From NCBI GenBank assembly GCA_003615045.1, contig ML014189.1, positions 1 through 64,000 on the forward strand: a stretch of DNA of 64,000 bases. The letters are read 5' to 3'. Under the pieces are notes generated by a model. The model ran no database searches, was not told where the DNA came from, and saw only the letters and a program-made list of their open reading frames with translations. Origin of the DNA: Caulochytrium protostelioides (taxonomy: Eukaryota > Chytridiomycota > Caulochytriomycetes > Caulochytriales > Caulochytriaceae). The translations under genes were made by a program, and so were the position numbers. Positions 18,142-29,317 of the stretch are shown piece after piece (within the stretch, counting starts at the first letter, position 1; every line of letters begins with the position of its first letter).

Positions 18142-18630
18142 GGTGAACGGATTTATACGGGGGGTGTCGGGGGGGCGGCCTAGTGTGCTTCTAGGCATAA
18201 GACTGTGTCCCCTCCCGCCACGCTCGCTGGTTCCCTGTTGCTCCGCTCATCTTCTGACGCAAGAACATCAACACGGTATCGCATGGATGAGATGAATAAG
18301 ACGGGTATAGAAAGGATGGATGGATGGATGGATGGATGGATGGGATGGGATGGGATGGGATGGGATGCGACGGGATGGATGGATGGATGGGGTCCAAGGG
18401 AGAGGCTGGCCGGTGGGCCAGCCCGTCGGAGACGGGCGCGCGGCCCGGCCCCACTCCGCTCCACTGCGCCATCCTGGGCGAGCCCGCCCGCCGTGGCCCG
18501 CCCGCCACCGCCGCCCGAGGCTCGCTCAGCCACAGGACGGTCCCTCCCGCGTTTCCCGTGGTCTAGGTCCCGGCCGCCGTGATCGGGTCGATGGACCGGC
18601 CCACGCCGTCGCGGATCGTCGACGACGTGA
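18142..18630. other. RPL10A promoter region and CPSF100 3' flank
   Basis: The spacer lies between two minus-strand genes and carries a conspicuous (GGAT)n/(GGGAT)n array. No gene is seen. Confidence 0.6.
18314..18391. repeat. GGAT/GGGAT microsatellite upstream of RPL10A
   Basis: A run of GGAT tetramers passes into GGGAT pentamers, is interrupted by GCGAC, then resumes as GGAT. It lies ~170-250 bp upstream of the RPL10A start codon. Confidence 0.9.
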
Positions 18631-21529
18631 CTAGACGAGCACATGCTGCTCGTAGATCATCCGGCGGACGTGATAGTAGACAGGGCTCAGCGGCCCGCGC
18701 AGCCGCAGCGCGCCGGACTGCGGGTCCTTCGCGACGACGCACGTGTTCTCGACGCATAGGTCGCCGCCCGGACGGAAGCTCGCCTGCAGTCCCTCGCGGC
18801 GGAGCTGACGGCGGAACTGCGACAGCTTGAGGTCGCCGATCAGGAACGCTGCGCGACGTCGGCGCGGGTCGAGCGGCGCCAGCGGCGCCAGGACGAGGTC
18901 GGGATCCCGCGGCGTTGGCGTCGGCGTCGGCGCCGCGGTCGACGCTCGTTCATCGGGTTCGAGATCCATCGGCGACGTCCCATCCGCCGCCGGGGTGCGG
19001 CTGCGGGCGGTCATCAGCGCCGAGAGGAACGTGATCTCGTGCGCGCCGAAGCGTGCAAATCGCAGCTGCTGCGCCAGCTCGGGAGCCAGCCGCAGAGGGA
19101 CCAGGCGCTGAGCGTGGTTGACGTGGACCTGCACGCCGGCTTCCGGCGCCAGCACCGGCACTTTCGCCAGCTGCGGGATCCCGGCGCACAGCGCGCGCAT
19201 CGTGTCCGTGCTGTTGACCAGCGTCAGGGCCCCGCCGCCGCTGTCACCGTCGACGCCGACGATTGATGGCGATGCCCGCAGCGGCGACGGCGGCGCACTG
19301 ACGTCGCCGTGAACCAGCACGATGTGCCGCGGCTGCAGATGCGATAGGATGGTCATGACGGAACTGCCGTCCGTCAGACCCTCGGCGTCGATATAGACAA
19401 TGCCGCAGCGCAGCACGAGAGGGAAGTCGTACGGCTCGTAGGTGCAGAGCGCGTCGTCGTCGTCCGCGTCGTCGGCCAGGGCGTCCGCGCCGGTCTCGGC
19501 GTCGGCGCCCAGGGCGGTCTTGCCCGCCGCCGCTGACGCCGTCCCCTCAGCTCCCGTCCGCCGCGCATGACGCCGCCGCCGCGCCGCCGTCGCGGCACGC
19601 GGGCCCATCAGTCGCAGGTCTTCTTCGTTCGACGAGTCCCCCTCCGAGTCCGAGGCGTCGTCATGCTCGCCCTCAAAGGCCTCCACGTCGTCCTCGTCGC
19701 TGCCGTCGCTGCCGTCGCTGCCGGCGTTGCGGCCCTCGCCGTCGGCCGCACGTTTGCGACGGCGCTGCAGCGTGCGGTCCTTCTGGCGGGCCGTGCGCGG
19801 CTCCGCGCCGCCGGCGCCCGACGCAGACGGGCCGGACGCAGCGTGCGGCTTGCGGCCCCACGCGGCGGGATCGATGACTTCGCCGTAGTGGTCCAAGCGG
19901 CGCCGCGGCTCCACAACCGGAAACTGCGTGAACTGCGGCACTTCCTTGAAGAACTGGCGCTGACGCAGGCGCAGCCGCGGCTTGTCGCCGCCAGCGCCAT
20001 CGGCGTCGCCGGCATCGGCGGCCGCAGGCGCCGCGGAGCGCGCCATGCCGCTCTCGCCGGCATCCGGCACCAGGGTCTCTGCCTCCGACCCGTTCTCCGA
20101 GTCGCTGAGCAGCAGCAGATGCGATGCTTCGGGTTTCACGTAGAAGTCATACGACGGCCCTGTGTCCAACGCGAGGGCCGCATCGTCGTCGAGGCCACCG
20201 ATGCGCGTCGCGCGCGTGGACCGCGGCGCGGCGCGGCTGCCACGGTCGCCCGCGTCCCCGCCGGTGTCGCCGCCAAGGCGGTCGTCTGCGCCGACGCCAC
20301 CGGGGCCCGGACCCGCCGCGGCGCCTGCCGCGGCGCCGCCCGCCGCGGCAGCTAGGGTATCGGCATCGGCATCCTCGGCCTCGCGCCGGGTCATGCGGAC
20401 CGCCATCAGCTGCCGCGCGGCTTCCGCATGCTCCAGACGCTGCGCTCGGGCTTGCTCGAGGGCAGCGCCCGTCAGCGGGACCCGAGTGACGCCGCGAATA
20501 TGCCAGCGCGGCAGTCGTTTGCCGCCGTCGTTGCCGTCGTCGTTACCGTCGCTGTCGCTGTCCGCATCATCGCGAGCAGCGTCGTACGCGATCGGCAGAG
20601 GCGGCAGGGGCGCCGGTGCGACATACGGGGCGGCGGGCGCGTCTTGCGCTTCCCACGTCATGGCCATCGGCGGCAGTGGCGGCGGCGGCGGACGGCCCGC
20701 CACGGCTGCCTCTCCGTCACCGGCCTCGACGTCCTCCTCGAGCGGCACCGCCGACTGCGGGTCCGGGAAGGCGCGTTGCCAGATGGAGTACAAGTGGCGT
20801 GACAGCGTGCCCTGCGCCGCGATCTCGGTCAAGACCACGAGGTTGGCGGGGTCGCTCGCCCAGCGCAGCATGAGCTGTCGGGAGAAGCCCATCTCCAGAT
20901 CAGGAAGGCTTGCCAGCACGACGTACGGCTGCGGGATACTCTCCAGCTCGGCGAGGGTCTGGATGCTTCGGATGTGGCGCAGGTCAAACACGCCGCCAGG
21001 GATGCCGCCGGCGCCGCCGCGCTGGCCGCGAGATCCCTGGCCGCCGCCGCGGTGGTGGTTCCCGGATTTCGACGGATCGGCGCCCGATGTGCTTTGTGCC
21101 ACCATGGCCTTGCTCATCCACTCGAGCATGGTTCGGGCCAGATCGAAGGTGCGCGTGCTTTGATGTGCGAGAAAGACGATGGTGGGGCGGCGGCGCGCGG
21201 CGGCGGCGCTGTGGCCGAGGGCGCCGCCGGGGCCGTGGGCGCCACGGCGATGGGCGGCGTTGCCACCGTACAGCGCCGCATAGGCCTGGTTGAGAGCGAG
21301 GGCCAGCTCGAGAACGCGGGCGCTCGCGTCGGTCGGGATCAGTGCGTTGCACGGCTTCGCCGCGCAGTACCGCAGCAGGCGCTGGAGCTGCGTGGCGCGT
21401 CGCGACTCGGGCGTGCCCGGTCCGGGCACCATCATGCGGTGGACCGCGCGCGAGTCGGTGATGAAGACGCTCGGGTGGTGGAATGCGGCGCCGAGATCGG
21501 TGTCGACGACCTTGAGCCCGCCGCTGCCC

Positions 21530-21567
<38 letters not shown>

Positions 21568-22182
21568 GGTGGCGTCGGCGCTGACGCCGCTGCCCTGGGC
21601 GGACGCGATGGCGAGCAGCGCCGTGCCGTCGAGATGGAGTTCGCGGCGGTGGTTGTAGTCGACGGCGTAGACGATGACTTCGCCGTCCTTCTCGATGCGC
21701 CAGACGCTGCCGCCGAGGGTGTGGCCGGCGGGGTAGGGCGTGACGGTGATGCCGTGGCCGCGGCCGGCGAGCGGGCAGGGCTGGCTGTACCGGAGGCGTG
21801 TGACGTGCCCGAGGGCCTGGTCGATGTGGGCGAGGGTGAATGGCGGCGGCGCGCCGTCGTCGTGCTGCCGGCTGGCGTAGAGGTCACGGAGGCAGACGCG
21901 CCCCAGATCGTGAACGGGCGTGGTCGCGTACACGGGGCACGCGAGCCCGAGCTGGTGGACGGCGTAGGGCAGGGCGCCGAGGTGGGTCAGCGTCGCATGG
22001 CTCAACAGCACGGCGTCAACGCGGGCCGCGATGCGCGCCAGCGGCGCCAGCTGCTGCGGATCGCACGCGGCCGACCACCCGCAGTCGAGCAGAATCGCCG
22101 CCTCGTCGACCTGGACCAGATAGCACATGGGGCCGTCATGGTAAGCGTCGCCGTACAGCGGCGTAAACTGGATGGACGCCAT
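18631..22182 (-). CDS. CFT2: Cleavage and polyadenylation factor CPSF100 (CFT2)
   Basis: The catalytically inactive partner of the pre-mRNA 3' endonuclease CPSF73 (Ysh1), acting in the nucleus. The N-terminal metallo-beta-lactamase fold shows the family's MASIQFTPLYG start, LLDCGW (residues 31-36) and SHATLTHLGALPYAV at 61, where CPSF73 has its HxHxDH zinc motif. HTLGGSVWRI and VYAVDYNHRRELHLDGTALL follow, then the beta-CASP part (RPTIVFLAHQSTRTFDLARTMLEWMSKAM). The C-terminal region (YIDAEGLTDGSSVMTIL, PRHIVLVHGD and the end VYYHVRRMIYEQHVLV) matches human CPSF100. It is 1183 aa against ~780 in human. The excess is Ala/Gly, Asp/Glu and Ser-rich inserts around residues 500-900, including poly-acidic runs. 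The ATG at 22182 restores the canonical N-terminus. It is divergent from VPS51. Confidence 0.95.
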
Positions 22183-22818
22183 GGCGGCGGCGGCAGCGAC
22201 GGCGTGGTAGCGGCCGTCAAGCAGCTGAGCCCGGTCCGTCTCAGCACCGCGTGCGCAGCCTTCTGCACGGGGGTATGACAGGACAGAGCAGCACGAGACG
22301 ACGTGCACGGATGGCCCACAGCTTGAGTCGGCCAGGATCCTGCGTCGTCGGGCACCGCGGGTCTCGGAGGGTCTCGTGGGCCGTGGCGTCGGAGTCGGTG
22401 GTGCGGGCGGTCGGAATCGCGCTCAGCGGCGCTGGATCGCAAGGCAGCGGCCGAGAGCGGGACCCTTCATGCGCATCGGCAACAACGACGGCAACAAGGA
22501 CGGCCACGGTGGCGGCGCGCCAAGGCCGTCCCGCGTAGCGCCGACGGCGCCAAGGCCGTCTCGAGCGGCTGCCGACGGCGCCGGCGATCGGCGCTGCGCG
22601 CGGGTGTTCTAAGCGCCGGACGGCACGTCGGACCCGGACGGCGCGGGTCACCGGCGGACGGCGCCGAAGGCCCCTGGGCGGGCGCGTGGCGCAGCAGCCG
22701 CGCGACGCTGTGGCGCAGCACGCCCGCCCGCGGGGATCGTCGGCGCCGCCGGCAGCCGCCGCTCGGGGGGCGATCGCGTGGGCGGGCGGCGGCGGCCGGA
22801 GGAGATCATGTCGTGCCG

Positions 22819-22859
<41 letters not shown>

Positions 22860-23333
22860 TTGTCGCCGTCGCCGTCGCCGTCGCTGCTCCCCGTGCCCCG
22901 CGTGGCGCCTCCGCCATGGGCCACCGTCACGCCGCCGTGCCCTGCGCACGTCGGTCGCGGCGGTCGCGGCGGCGGCGGCGGCGGCGGCGGCGACAGCAGA
23001 TCACGGCATCGGCATGGCTTCAGCGACGGCGTCGCCAACAAGAGCCCGCGCTGGCGCCTCGCGCTGGTTGCGGGATCCAGGATACTGGGCGCGGTGTGGC
23101 CGCGACCCTTCTTGGCGCCGGCGCGCGTCGTGATCTGCATCCCATGCGCACATCGCCTAACTGGCATTTGACCATCATCGATTGCTACACCGCGAGTGCG
23201 CCGTTTTCCTGGTGAGACGGCCTTACTTGCTGGTCCGCGGTTGTCCCCGACTCCGTTGCCGGCGTGACTGCGTGACCACCCGTCCGAGCCTGACCTCGGA
23301 TCGCCCGCCCGCGCGTCGCCCTCGCCCCTCGGG
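22183..23333. other. Divergent promoter region CPSF100/VPS51
   Basis: 1.15 kb between divergent genes. It includes two copies of a ~30-bp unit starting GCGCCAAGGCCGTC (22517 and 22547), a CGCCGT hexamer run (about 22814-22882) and a GGC run (about 22969-22990). No coding sequence is supported. Confidence 0.6.
22814..22882. repeat. CGCCGT hexanucleotide repeat
   Basis: About eleven near-perfect units of CGCCGT in the bidirectional intergenic region. Confidence 0.8.
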
Positions 23334-26300
23334 ATGGCTGACGCAAGTGGGACGGCCGCCGCGGCCGCCACGCCGCCACGCCGTGCGCGCCAGCGTCTCG
23401 CCGATTTCTACAATGTCGATCCTGCAGGCGGCGCCACGGCCGCCGGCGCATCCAGCGGCGGCGGCGGCGGCGGCGGCGCGCCGTCCGGATCCATGACGCC
23501 GCGTTCGGCGGTACCGACGGCTGCGGCCGTCTCGGGCGCCGCGGCCATCGACGCCGCCACCCCTCGCGCCCAGGGCGCCTCCCGGGCCTCGGCGGCGACG
23601 CGCGCACCGCGGCCGCCACCCATCAGCGGCAGCGTGCTGCGCGCGAACCGGTCGGCGAGCGGCAGCAGCCAAAGCGGCACTGGCACCGGCACCGGCGGCC
23701 GCGGCGTCTCGGCGTTCGTGCCAGGCCTCGGCTTTATGGGCGCCCTGCCTCAGCAGATGGCCCGCGGCGTCGTTGATGGCCTCGGCCTGCCGTTCCGGCT
23801 GACGGGCAGTATGGTGGCCGGCGTCTCTGGTCGGCGGGGACCGTCGGGCACGGGCGCCGGAGGCACGGGCGGCGGCCGGAGTCGCGCCGGGTCGCGGGTC
23901 TCGTCGGCGGGCCTGCATCGCGCGTCGCGCCGCGACCTGCTGGCGAGCAGTATGTCGCCGGCGGTCGGGATGATGAGCGCGGCGGCCTTGCCGACACCGA
24001 CGAGCGCGCTGATGGGGATGAGCATGGCGGACCTGACGGCCGTGGCGGCCGCGGCGGCCACGGCCGGTCTGCTGGACCTGGACTCGCCGACGTTCAGCCA
24101 GGAGCAAGCGCTCGCGCACTGGCTGAGCGATGCGTCGATTGCCGGGCTGCTCGAGCGCGACACGCAGCTCGTGACAGATCTGCGGCGCCTCGATACCGAG
24201 ATGAAAGGCCTCGTGTACACGAACTACAGCAAGTTCGTCAACGCGACCACGCGGATCGCGCGGATGCGGGACACGGTCGGCTCGCTCGGCGCCACGTTAC
24301 AGCAGCTGCAGACGCGGGTGGCCACGATGACGGAGCTGACGAGCGCGAACGACGCCGCGCTGCGGGAGCCGCGGCAAGCGGCCCTGAAGCTGGCTGGCGT
24401 CCACGCGCTGCTCGACCAGCTCAACTTTATTTTCGAGCTGCCGAGCAAGATGAAGCTCTGCCTCGCGAAGCGGCAGTACCTGCGGTTGGTGCGCTACCAT
24501 ACACGGACGATTATGATCCTCGAGCACTTCTCGAGCGTGTCGCTGTTCCACACGATCGGTGCCGAGTGCCGCGAGCTCACGCGACGCGCCCAGCGCGCGC
24601 TCCAGACCCGTCTCAGCAGCGGCACGCTCGATCTGGCGGGCACCGTCGAGTGTACGGGGCTGCTCCTCGGTCTCGGCGAGGCCGATGCCAGCGGCGTTGG
24701 TGGTGGCGCTCGACTACCCGGCGCGGCAACCACGGTGCCGGCGACCACGGCGGGCACGACTCTGCGCGAGGCGTCCTCCTCGCATCGCCGCTCCGTCACC
24801 GATCTGGCTGACAAGTACTTAGTGCGCGTGCGCAGCTGCGCCGCCGAGTCGACGCAGCAGCTGCAGAGCCTCATCGGCGGCTGCGGCACCGGGCCCCTAG
24901 CCGACCGCCGCGATGCCGTGGAGCGCCTGCGCGTGTTTCTCGTCGACACGTACTTGCCCGAGTGGATGCTCGCTTTCGAGAGCTTTGCGGTCCTCTTTCT
25001 CGGGATCCCGCTTCCCGTCGGCCAGGAAGGCCACGCCGTCTATGAGTTTGCCGTGGCGCCCGCGGCAGCGGCCGCGGCGGACGGCGGCGCCGATGGCGCG
25101 GACGGCACAGGCGCGCCGTCGCAGGCGCAGCTCCAGGCGCTCGCCCACCTCGCGACCTGGTGGGAGCCGGCGTTCTTTGAGGCCCTGGACGTCTTTGATC
25201 AAGCATCGATGCACTCGTCTTCGCCGCCAGCCGGCCTGCATGGGTCCGCCGTGCCGCGTGCCGAACTCGCGGCTGCCAACGTCAACGCGTTCGTCATGCC
25301 GATCGCGCAGCTTTGTGAGACCGTCTACGGGCCGCTGCTCCAGCGGCTGGCGGGGCGTGACCTGTTCGAGGCCGGCACGCAGCTGCGCGCCCGCCTCACC
25401 GGTCTCGCGCTGCTGCACGTCGACCACCAGGCCGACGCGCCTCTCCTCCGCATCGGCGCCACCTTCGTTGCCGAGAGCCGCGGCGCCACCAAAGCCCTGC
25501 TCGACGCCGTCCGTACCAAGCGCCACACCGTGGCCATGCTCGAGCGCATCGAGGCGATGCCGGCTGCGCTGGCCCAGACCCTTGCCGCCGAGAGCGCTGC
25601 CATGCTCGACAGCCTCACCGCCGCCTTCGCGCCCCTCGCGCCTCACGCTGCCTCCTTCGATGCCGTTCAAGCCGCCGAAATGATCTCGGCATCGGTGCCC
25701 TCGGCGTCCGCTGCCACGTCCTTCGCGCTCGCCGCCACATCAGCGTCCGCGAGCTTGCGCCACCTCTACCGCCAGGTGCCCGCCTACCAGCCGATGGAAA
25801 TGGACGACGTGCTCCAGAACTACCTCGTGACACGGACCGCCGGCGCCGCCGGCGTCGAAGGCGGCGATGCGTATGCCCTCGCGGCGCCCCCAACCGCCGG
25901 GGGCACCGCGCGTGGCACGGCGGCCGCTGGGGGGGTCACGGCGAGCACGTCCGTGGCGGCGGGCGGGCTCGCGGGCATGGCGGCAGCCAGCACGGCTCTC
26001 CTCCGTCTCGGCGGGTCCCATGCGGACGACGTGGACGCCGCCAGCATTCACCTCGGCGCCCGCGGCGGCACGGCCGACGGCGCCGCGGGCCTGCCGCCGC
26101 CGCCGCTCACGCGTTCCTGGCTCGCGGACGCGCTGGGCACCAGGACCGCCGCTTTCTGGTCGGATGTGCGCAACGCGCTGCTCCGGTACGTGCCGGGCCG
26201 CGGCGACGCGTTGCTGGTGGACGCGTTGCTCGCCCAGCAGGTCGTGCGCGCCGGCATCGAGGCTGAGACGCAGCTGGAGGCGACGCGCCGCGGCCGCGCG

Positions 26301-27530
26301 GGCGCGCTCACGGCAGGCACTGCCGCCCACGGCGCGCACCGCTCGGGCGACGCCACGGATGCCGCTGGTGCCGACGCCGTCGATGCCGCCGCCGCCGATG
26401 CAGAGGGCCCCGATGCCGCCGAGGCGCCGCGCTCGATCGTCACGGTGGACGCGGCCGCGGTGGCCGCCGCGCAGCGGGCCACGCTGCAGGGGTTCCTGGG
26501 CCGGTACGTGCGCGAGCGGGTCCGACAGTGGACGGCGGCGCTGGCGGCGGACTGGCTGGCGTCCCTGCCTTGCACCGAGGCGCAGCAGTGGGAGGCGCCG
26601 TACGAGGTGAGCCCGGTGATGGTGCGGGTGATGCGCGAGCTTGTGAGCGCGATCCGCGTCGCGGCGTGGGTGTACCCCTTCCTGCGGGACGCCGCGTCCG
26701 CGACGACCGCATCGCCCCTTTCGGCCGGCGGCAGCGGGTTCGGCACGCAGACGGGCGCCGCCAGCGCTACGAGCACCGGCTCGGGCCACAGCGCCAGCAC
26801 GCCGCTCGCCATCACGGCCGGTGCGCTCGGCCTCGATAGTATCCTCGGCATTATGCCGGGCAGTCTGGCGGATGTGCCGGCGTCGTCCGGATTGTCTGCA
26901 GCAGCCACGGCGTCGTCGACTTCGGCCGCAGCGGGGTCCGCAGCCGCGGCGTCGACGTCGACGTCGACGGCAGCCGCGGCGGGCATGGGCGTCGGTCGAT
27001 CGGGCCACAGCGGCGCGCCGGCCGATGCGGCGACGGCGCGGTTCCAGACGCTGATGCAGAACGCCGACCGGCTATTCGGCGAGCGCGTCGACTACGCGGT
27101 CGCGGACGTCGTGCCGGACGTGATCGGCGTGACAGACGCGCTGGTCCGGCTGCTCGCCAAGGATGCGCTCGAGCTGGTCCGCGATCGCCCGCGCGCCACA
27201 ATCCGTATCGCGTGGCAGGTCCAGGTCGATGCAGCGTTTGTGGCCTCGGTGCTGGCCACGCATGTCGTGCCGGTCTGGGCTTCGGCGGTCCGTGAGCGCC
27301 GCGGCGCCGGTGGCCGCCCTCCGACGGGCGCGGCGGCGTCGACGTCGATGCCGACGCTGTCGGGCGATCAGGTCGACCGGGCCCAGGCCGCGTACAAGGT
27401 CGCGCGCCACCTGCTGGACGGGTGGGTGAGCAGCATCGAAACGCGCGTCGCGCGGCCGCACAGCACCGACGGCGTACCCTCACTGGAACCGCGGCTGATC
27501 CTCACCCTCATCGGCCAAGCCCAACTCTAA
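23334..27530 (+). CDS. VPS51: VPS51, GARP/EARP tethering complex subunit
   Basis: Tethers endosome-derived vesicles to the trans-Golgi (GARP, with VPS52-54). The N-terminal signature RLADFYNVDP (residues 21-30), which in yeast binds the SNARE Tlg1, is followed by a ~210-residue disordered Gly/Ala/Ser segment. The core starts near residue 245: LDLDSPTFSQEQALAHWLSD, LRRLDTEMKGLVYTNYSKF, ATTRIARMRDTV, LAGVHALLDQLNFIFELPSKM, LRLVRYHTRTIMIL. This matches the Vps51 N-terminal coiled-coil block closely (human: LVYENYNKFISAT, LSGVHTLL, FLFELP). The rest is helical-rod sequence interrupted by Ala/Gly/Thr-rich inserts, ending NADRLFGERVDYAVADV... and LILTLIGQAQL. It is 1398 aa, nearly twice human VPS51 (782), with the expansion in inserts. 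The ATG at 23334 is the first in frame; no intron. A polyadenylation-like AATAAA lies 50 bp past the stop. Confidence 0.93.
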   Translation: MADASGTAAAAATPPRRARQRLADFYNVDPAGGATAAGASSGGGGGGGAPSGSMTPRSAVPTAAAVSGAAAIDAATPRAQGASRASAATRAPRPPPISGSVLRANRSASGSSQSGTGTGTGGRGVSAFVPGLGFMGALPQQMARGVVDGLGLPFRLTGSMVAGVSGRRGPSGTGAGGTGGGRSRAGSRVSSAGLHRASRRDLLASSMSPAVGMMSAAALPTPTSALMGMSMADLTAVAAAAATAGLLDLDSPTFSQEQALAHWLSDASIAGLLERDTQLVTDLRRLDTEMKGLVYTNYSKFVNATTRIARMRDTVGSLGATLQQLQTRVATMTELTSANDAALREPRQAALKLAGVHALLDQLNFIFELPSKMKLCLAKRQYLRLVRYHTRTIMILEHFSSVSLFHTIGAECRELTRRAQRALQTRLSSGTLDLAGTVECTGLLLGLGEADASGVGGGARLPGAATTVPATTAGTTLREASSSHRRSVTDLADKYLVRVRSCAAESTQQLQSLIGGCGTGPLADRRDAVERLRVFLVDTYLPEWMLAFESFAVLFLGIPLPVGQEGHAVYEFAVAPAAAAAADGGADGADGTGAPSQAQLQALAHLATWWEPAFFEALDVFDQASMHSSSPPAGLHGSAVPRAELAAANVNAFVMPIAQLCETVYGPLLQRLAGRDLFEAGTQLRARLTGLALLHVDHQADAPLLRIGATFVAESRGATKALLDAVRTKRHTVAMLERIEAMPAALAQTLAAESAAMLDSLTAAFAPLAPHAASFDAVQAAEMISASVPSASAATSFALAATSASASLRHLYRQVPAYQPMEMDDVLQNYLVTRTAGAAGVEGGDAYALAAPPTAGGTARGTAAAGGVTASTSVAAGGLAGMAAASTALLRLGGSHADDVDAASIHLGARGGTADGAAGLPPPPLTRSWLADALGTRTAAFWSDVRNALLRYVPGRGDALLVDALLAQQVVRAGIEAETQLEATRRGRAGALTAGTAAHGAHRSGDATDAAGADAVDAAAADAEGPDAAEAPRSIVTVDAAAVAAAQRATLQGFLGRYVRERVRQWTAALAADWLASLPCTEAQQWEAPYEVSPVMVRVMRELVSAIRVAAWVYPFLRDAASATTASPLSAGGSGFGTQTGAASATSTGSGHSASTPLAITAGALGLDSILGIMPGSLADVPASSGLSAAATASSTSAAAGSAAAASTSTSTAAAAGMGVGRSGHSGAPADAATARFQTLMQNADRLFGERVDYAVADVVPDVIGVTDALVRLLAKDALELVRDRPRATIRIAWQVQVDAAFVASVLATHVVPVWASAVRERRGAGGRPPTGAAASTSMPTLSGDQVDRAQAAYKVARHLLDGWVSSIETRVARPHSTDGVPSLEPRLILTLIGQAQL

Positions 27531-27579
27531 GCACCAGACCAGAAAGCCATCGCCAACCATCGAAATGCGACATGCTAAT

Positions 27580-27585
27580 AATAAA
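27580..27585 (+). promoter_or_regulatory. Candidate poly(A) signal of VPS51
   Basis: AATAAA begins 50 bp after the VPS51 stop codon, in the 137-bp gap before the convergent UTP11 gene ends. Confidence 0.45.
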
Positions 27586-27667
27586 TAGGAGGAACGTGAA
27601 CGGGATGCTATGATACAGAAACGGAAAGGCCGTGGTGCACAGGCCCGGGCATACACCAAGCAAGAAA

Positions 27668-28435
27668 CTACTTCTTGCGGATGGGCTTCCAGCGGTAAGT
27701 ATCCAAGCCCTGGTCGTCCTTGCCGGCCTTCTTGCGCGGGCCCTTGGTCATGAGGTGCTTCTGAATGGTCATTTCCTTCTCGACGCGCGCGAGACGGTCC
27801 ACGCGGTATGCGCGGTCGACGATCTCGCGCTGGTGCACGGCCCGCTCGTGGCGTAACGCTTTCGGGACGGCGCCCAGCGCCGCGGTCGCGGCGTCGCCCT
27901 GAGTGAGCTGGTCCATCGTGGGTCGGTTCCACGAGCGCCCGAGCAACGACGGATGGGTGTTGAAGTGCTTCGCCGCATCGAACGAGGCCGCGGCCGCCTC
28001 ATCGTCGACAAAGACGGTATGCTTCGCGGGCGACGCCGTATGCCCCTTCGTCTCGAGGTGGGCCTGGTTCGCGAGCGGGATGTGCGTGTCGGCGCGGAGC
28101 CGCTCGAGCTTCTTTTCGTTCATTATTTTCTGCATCGTGATGTACCCCTGGTCCTGGGTCTTGAGCAGCTTCAGGAACGTCGCATCGAACTGCTTGTTGC
28201 GGTCCTGGACGACGTGGCGGCCTTTCGCGTCGGTGCCGCTCTTAATCATCGCATGGTAGAACTCATCAGGGTTGCGCGCGCGCGCTTTCTCCTGCATCGT
28301 CTTCAGGCGCGCCTGCTTCTTGCGGTAGTCTTTCGCACGCAGCTGGTAGTCCTTCTTCTTCTCGAGCAGGCCCAGGTGCTGCCGCGCCAGCGGCTGGGCA
28401 CGCTCCTTATGATCGCGACCTGAGTGCTTTCCCAT
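27668..28435 (-). CDS. UTP11: UTP11, small-subunit processome component
   Basis: A nucleolar protein of the U3 snoRNP/SSU processome needed for 18S rRNA maturation. It is 255 aa, close to yeast (250). The conserved N-terminus runs from MGKHSGRDHKERAQPLARQH through LGLLEKKKDYQLRAKDYRKK, LKTMQEKARARNPDEFYHAM, TDAKGRHVV and LKLLKTQDQGYI. It ends with the basic tail GPRKKAGKDD...YRWKPIRKK. High Lys/Arg content fits an rRNA-associated protein. The ATG at 28435 gives the exact family start; the upstream 37 codons in this frame are not conserved. It is tail-to-tail with VPS51 and divergent from Gemin2. Confidence 0.96.
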   Translation of the reverse strand: MGKHSGRDHKERAQPLARQHLGLLEKKKDYQLRAKDYRKKQARLKTMQEKARARNPDEFYHAMIKSGTDAKGRHVVQDRNKQFDATFLKLLKTQDQGYITMQKIMNEKKLERLRADTHIPLANQAHLETKGHTASPAKHTVFVDDEAAAASFDAAKHFNTHPSLLGRSWNRPTMDQLTQGDAATAALGAVPKALRHERAVHQREIVDRAYRVDRLARVEKEMTIQKHLMTKGPRKKAGKDDQGLDTYRWKPIRKK

Positions 28436-29317
28436 GGTGGTAGCGACGGCCCGACGGGCGGTTGAGTAATGGGAAAAGGGGTATAACGGTGGATGCAGCC
28501 GTCGATATGCGGCGGTAAAAACCCGGGCGAGCGTCGGTGCAAGCACGGTCTGGTGATACGAGCACAGTGAATGGCGATGGGGAGGCCGTCTTGCGGGATG
28601 GTATCGAGGTGTGCCTTGCTTCTCGCGAAGGGTTGTTCGCTAGCAGGATGCCACGTATGAGGTAGCGCCATGATACTTGATAAGCCCATCTAGATAATCC
28701 GGCCCAATAGCACTCAAAAAAAAAGCGTCACACAAGGTCAGAAGACGTCGCGCCGTGACCGCCGTGACCGCCGTTCCTTCGAGTCGTCTTCTGCCGGGCC
28801 AAGGCCGCATCGTGCTGCACCGCTTGGCCGCGTGGTCGCCGCTCCGGTGTCGGCCCACGCCGACCGGTGGCGGGCGGCTGCTGGGTCATCGAGAAACCCC
28901 CGACCGGCGGTGGCCTGCGAGCGGGGCCAAACTCCGACCGGATCGGACCCGAGGCGGACCCCACGCTGCGCGCGCGGGCGGGGGTCTCCGGCTTGCGCCT
29001 TTCCCGCTCCGCGTGCCGCGGGCCGACGCCGACGCCGACGATACGGGTAGGCCCGATCGTCGCAGTCCGTGACCAGCGGCGATCACGGGGAAGACCAACG
29101 CGATGTTGAGAGGACCGATGGATCGGAGGCCGTCGTCGTTATGGTCCATGAGGCTCGCGATCGGTGAGGAGGGCTACGAGACAGAGGGACTCCGCTCATG
29201 CTGTTCAACGCCGCCATCGCCGCCATCGCCCTGCGTACCACCACTTCACGGACGCCTGCTCCCGCTGCGCGCTGCCCACCGGCTTCCGACGCCACGAACG
29301 GTGCGGCGCTTGCCACG
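28436..29317. other. Divergent promoter region UTP11/Gemin2
   Basis: 880 bp without a supported gene. It contains a run of nine A's at 28716-28724 and three CCGCCGTGA copies near 28753-28780. Confidence 0.55.

Noticed and set aside
23223-24119. 298-codon minus-strand frame opposite the start of VPS51
   Set aside because: Arg-rich composition, antisense to a conserved gene.
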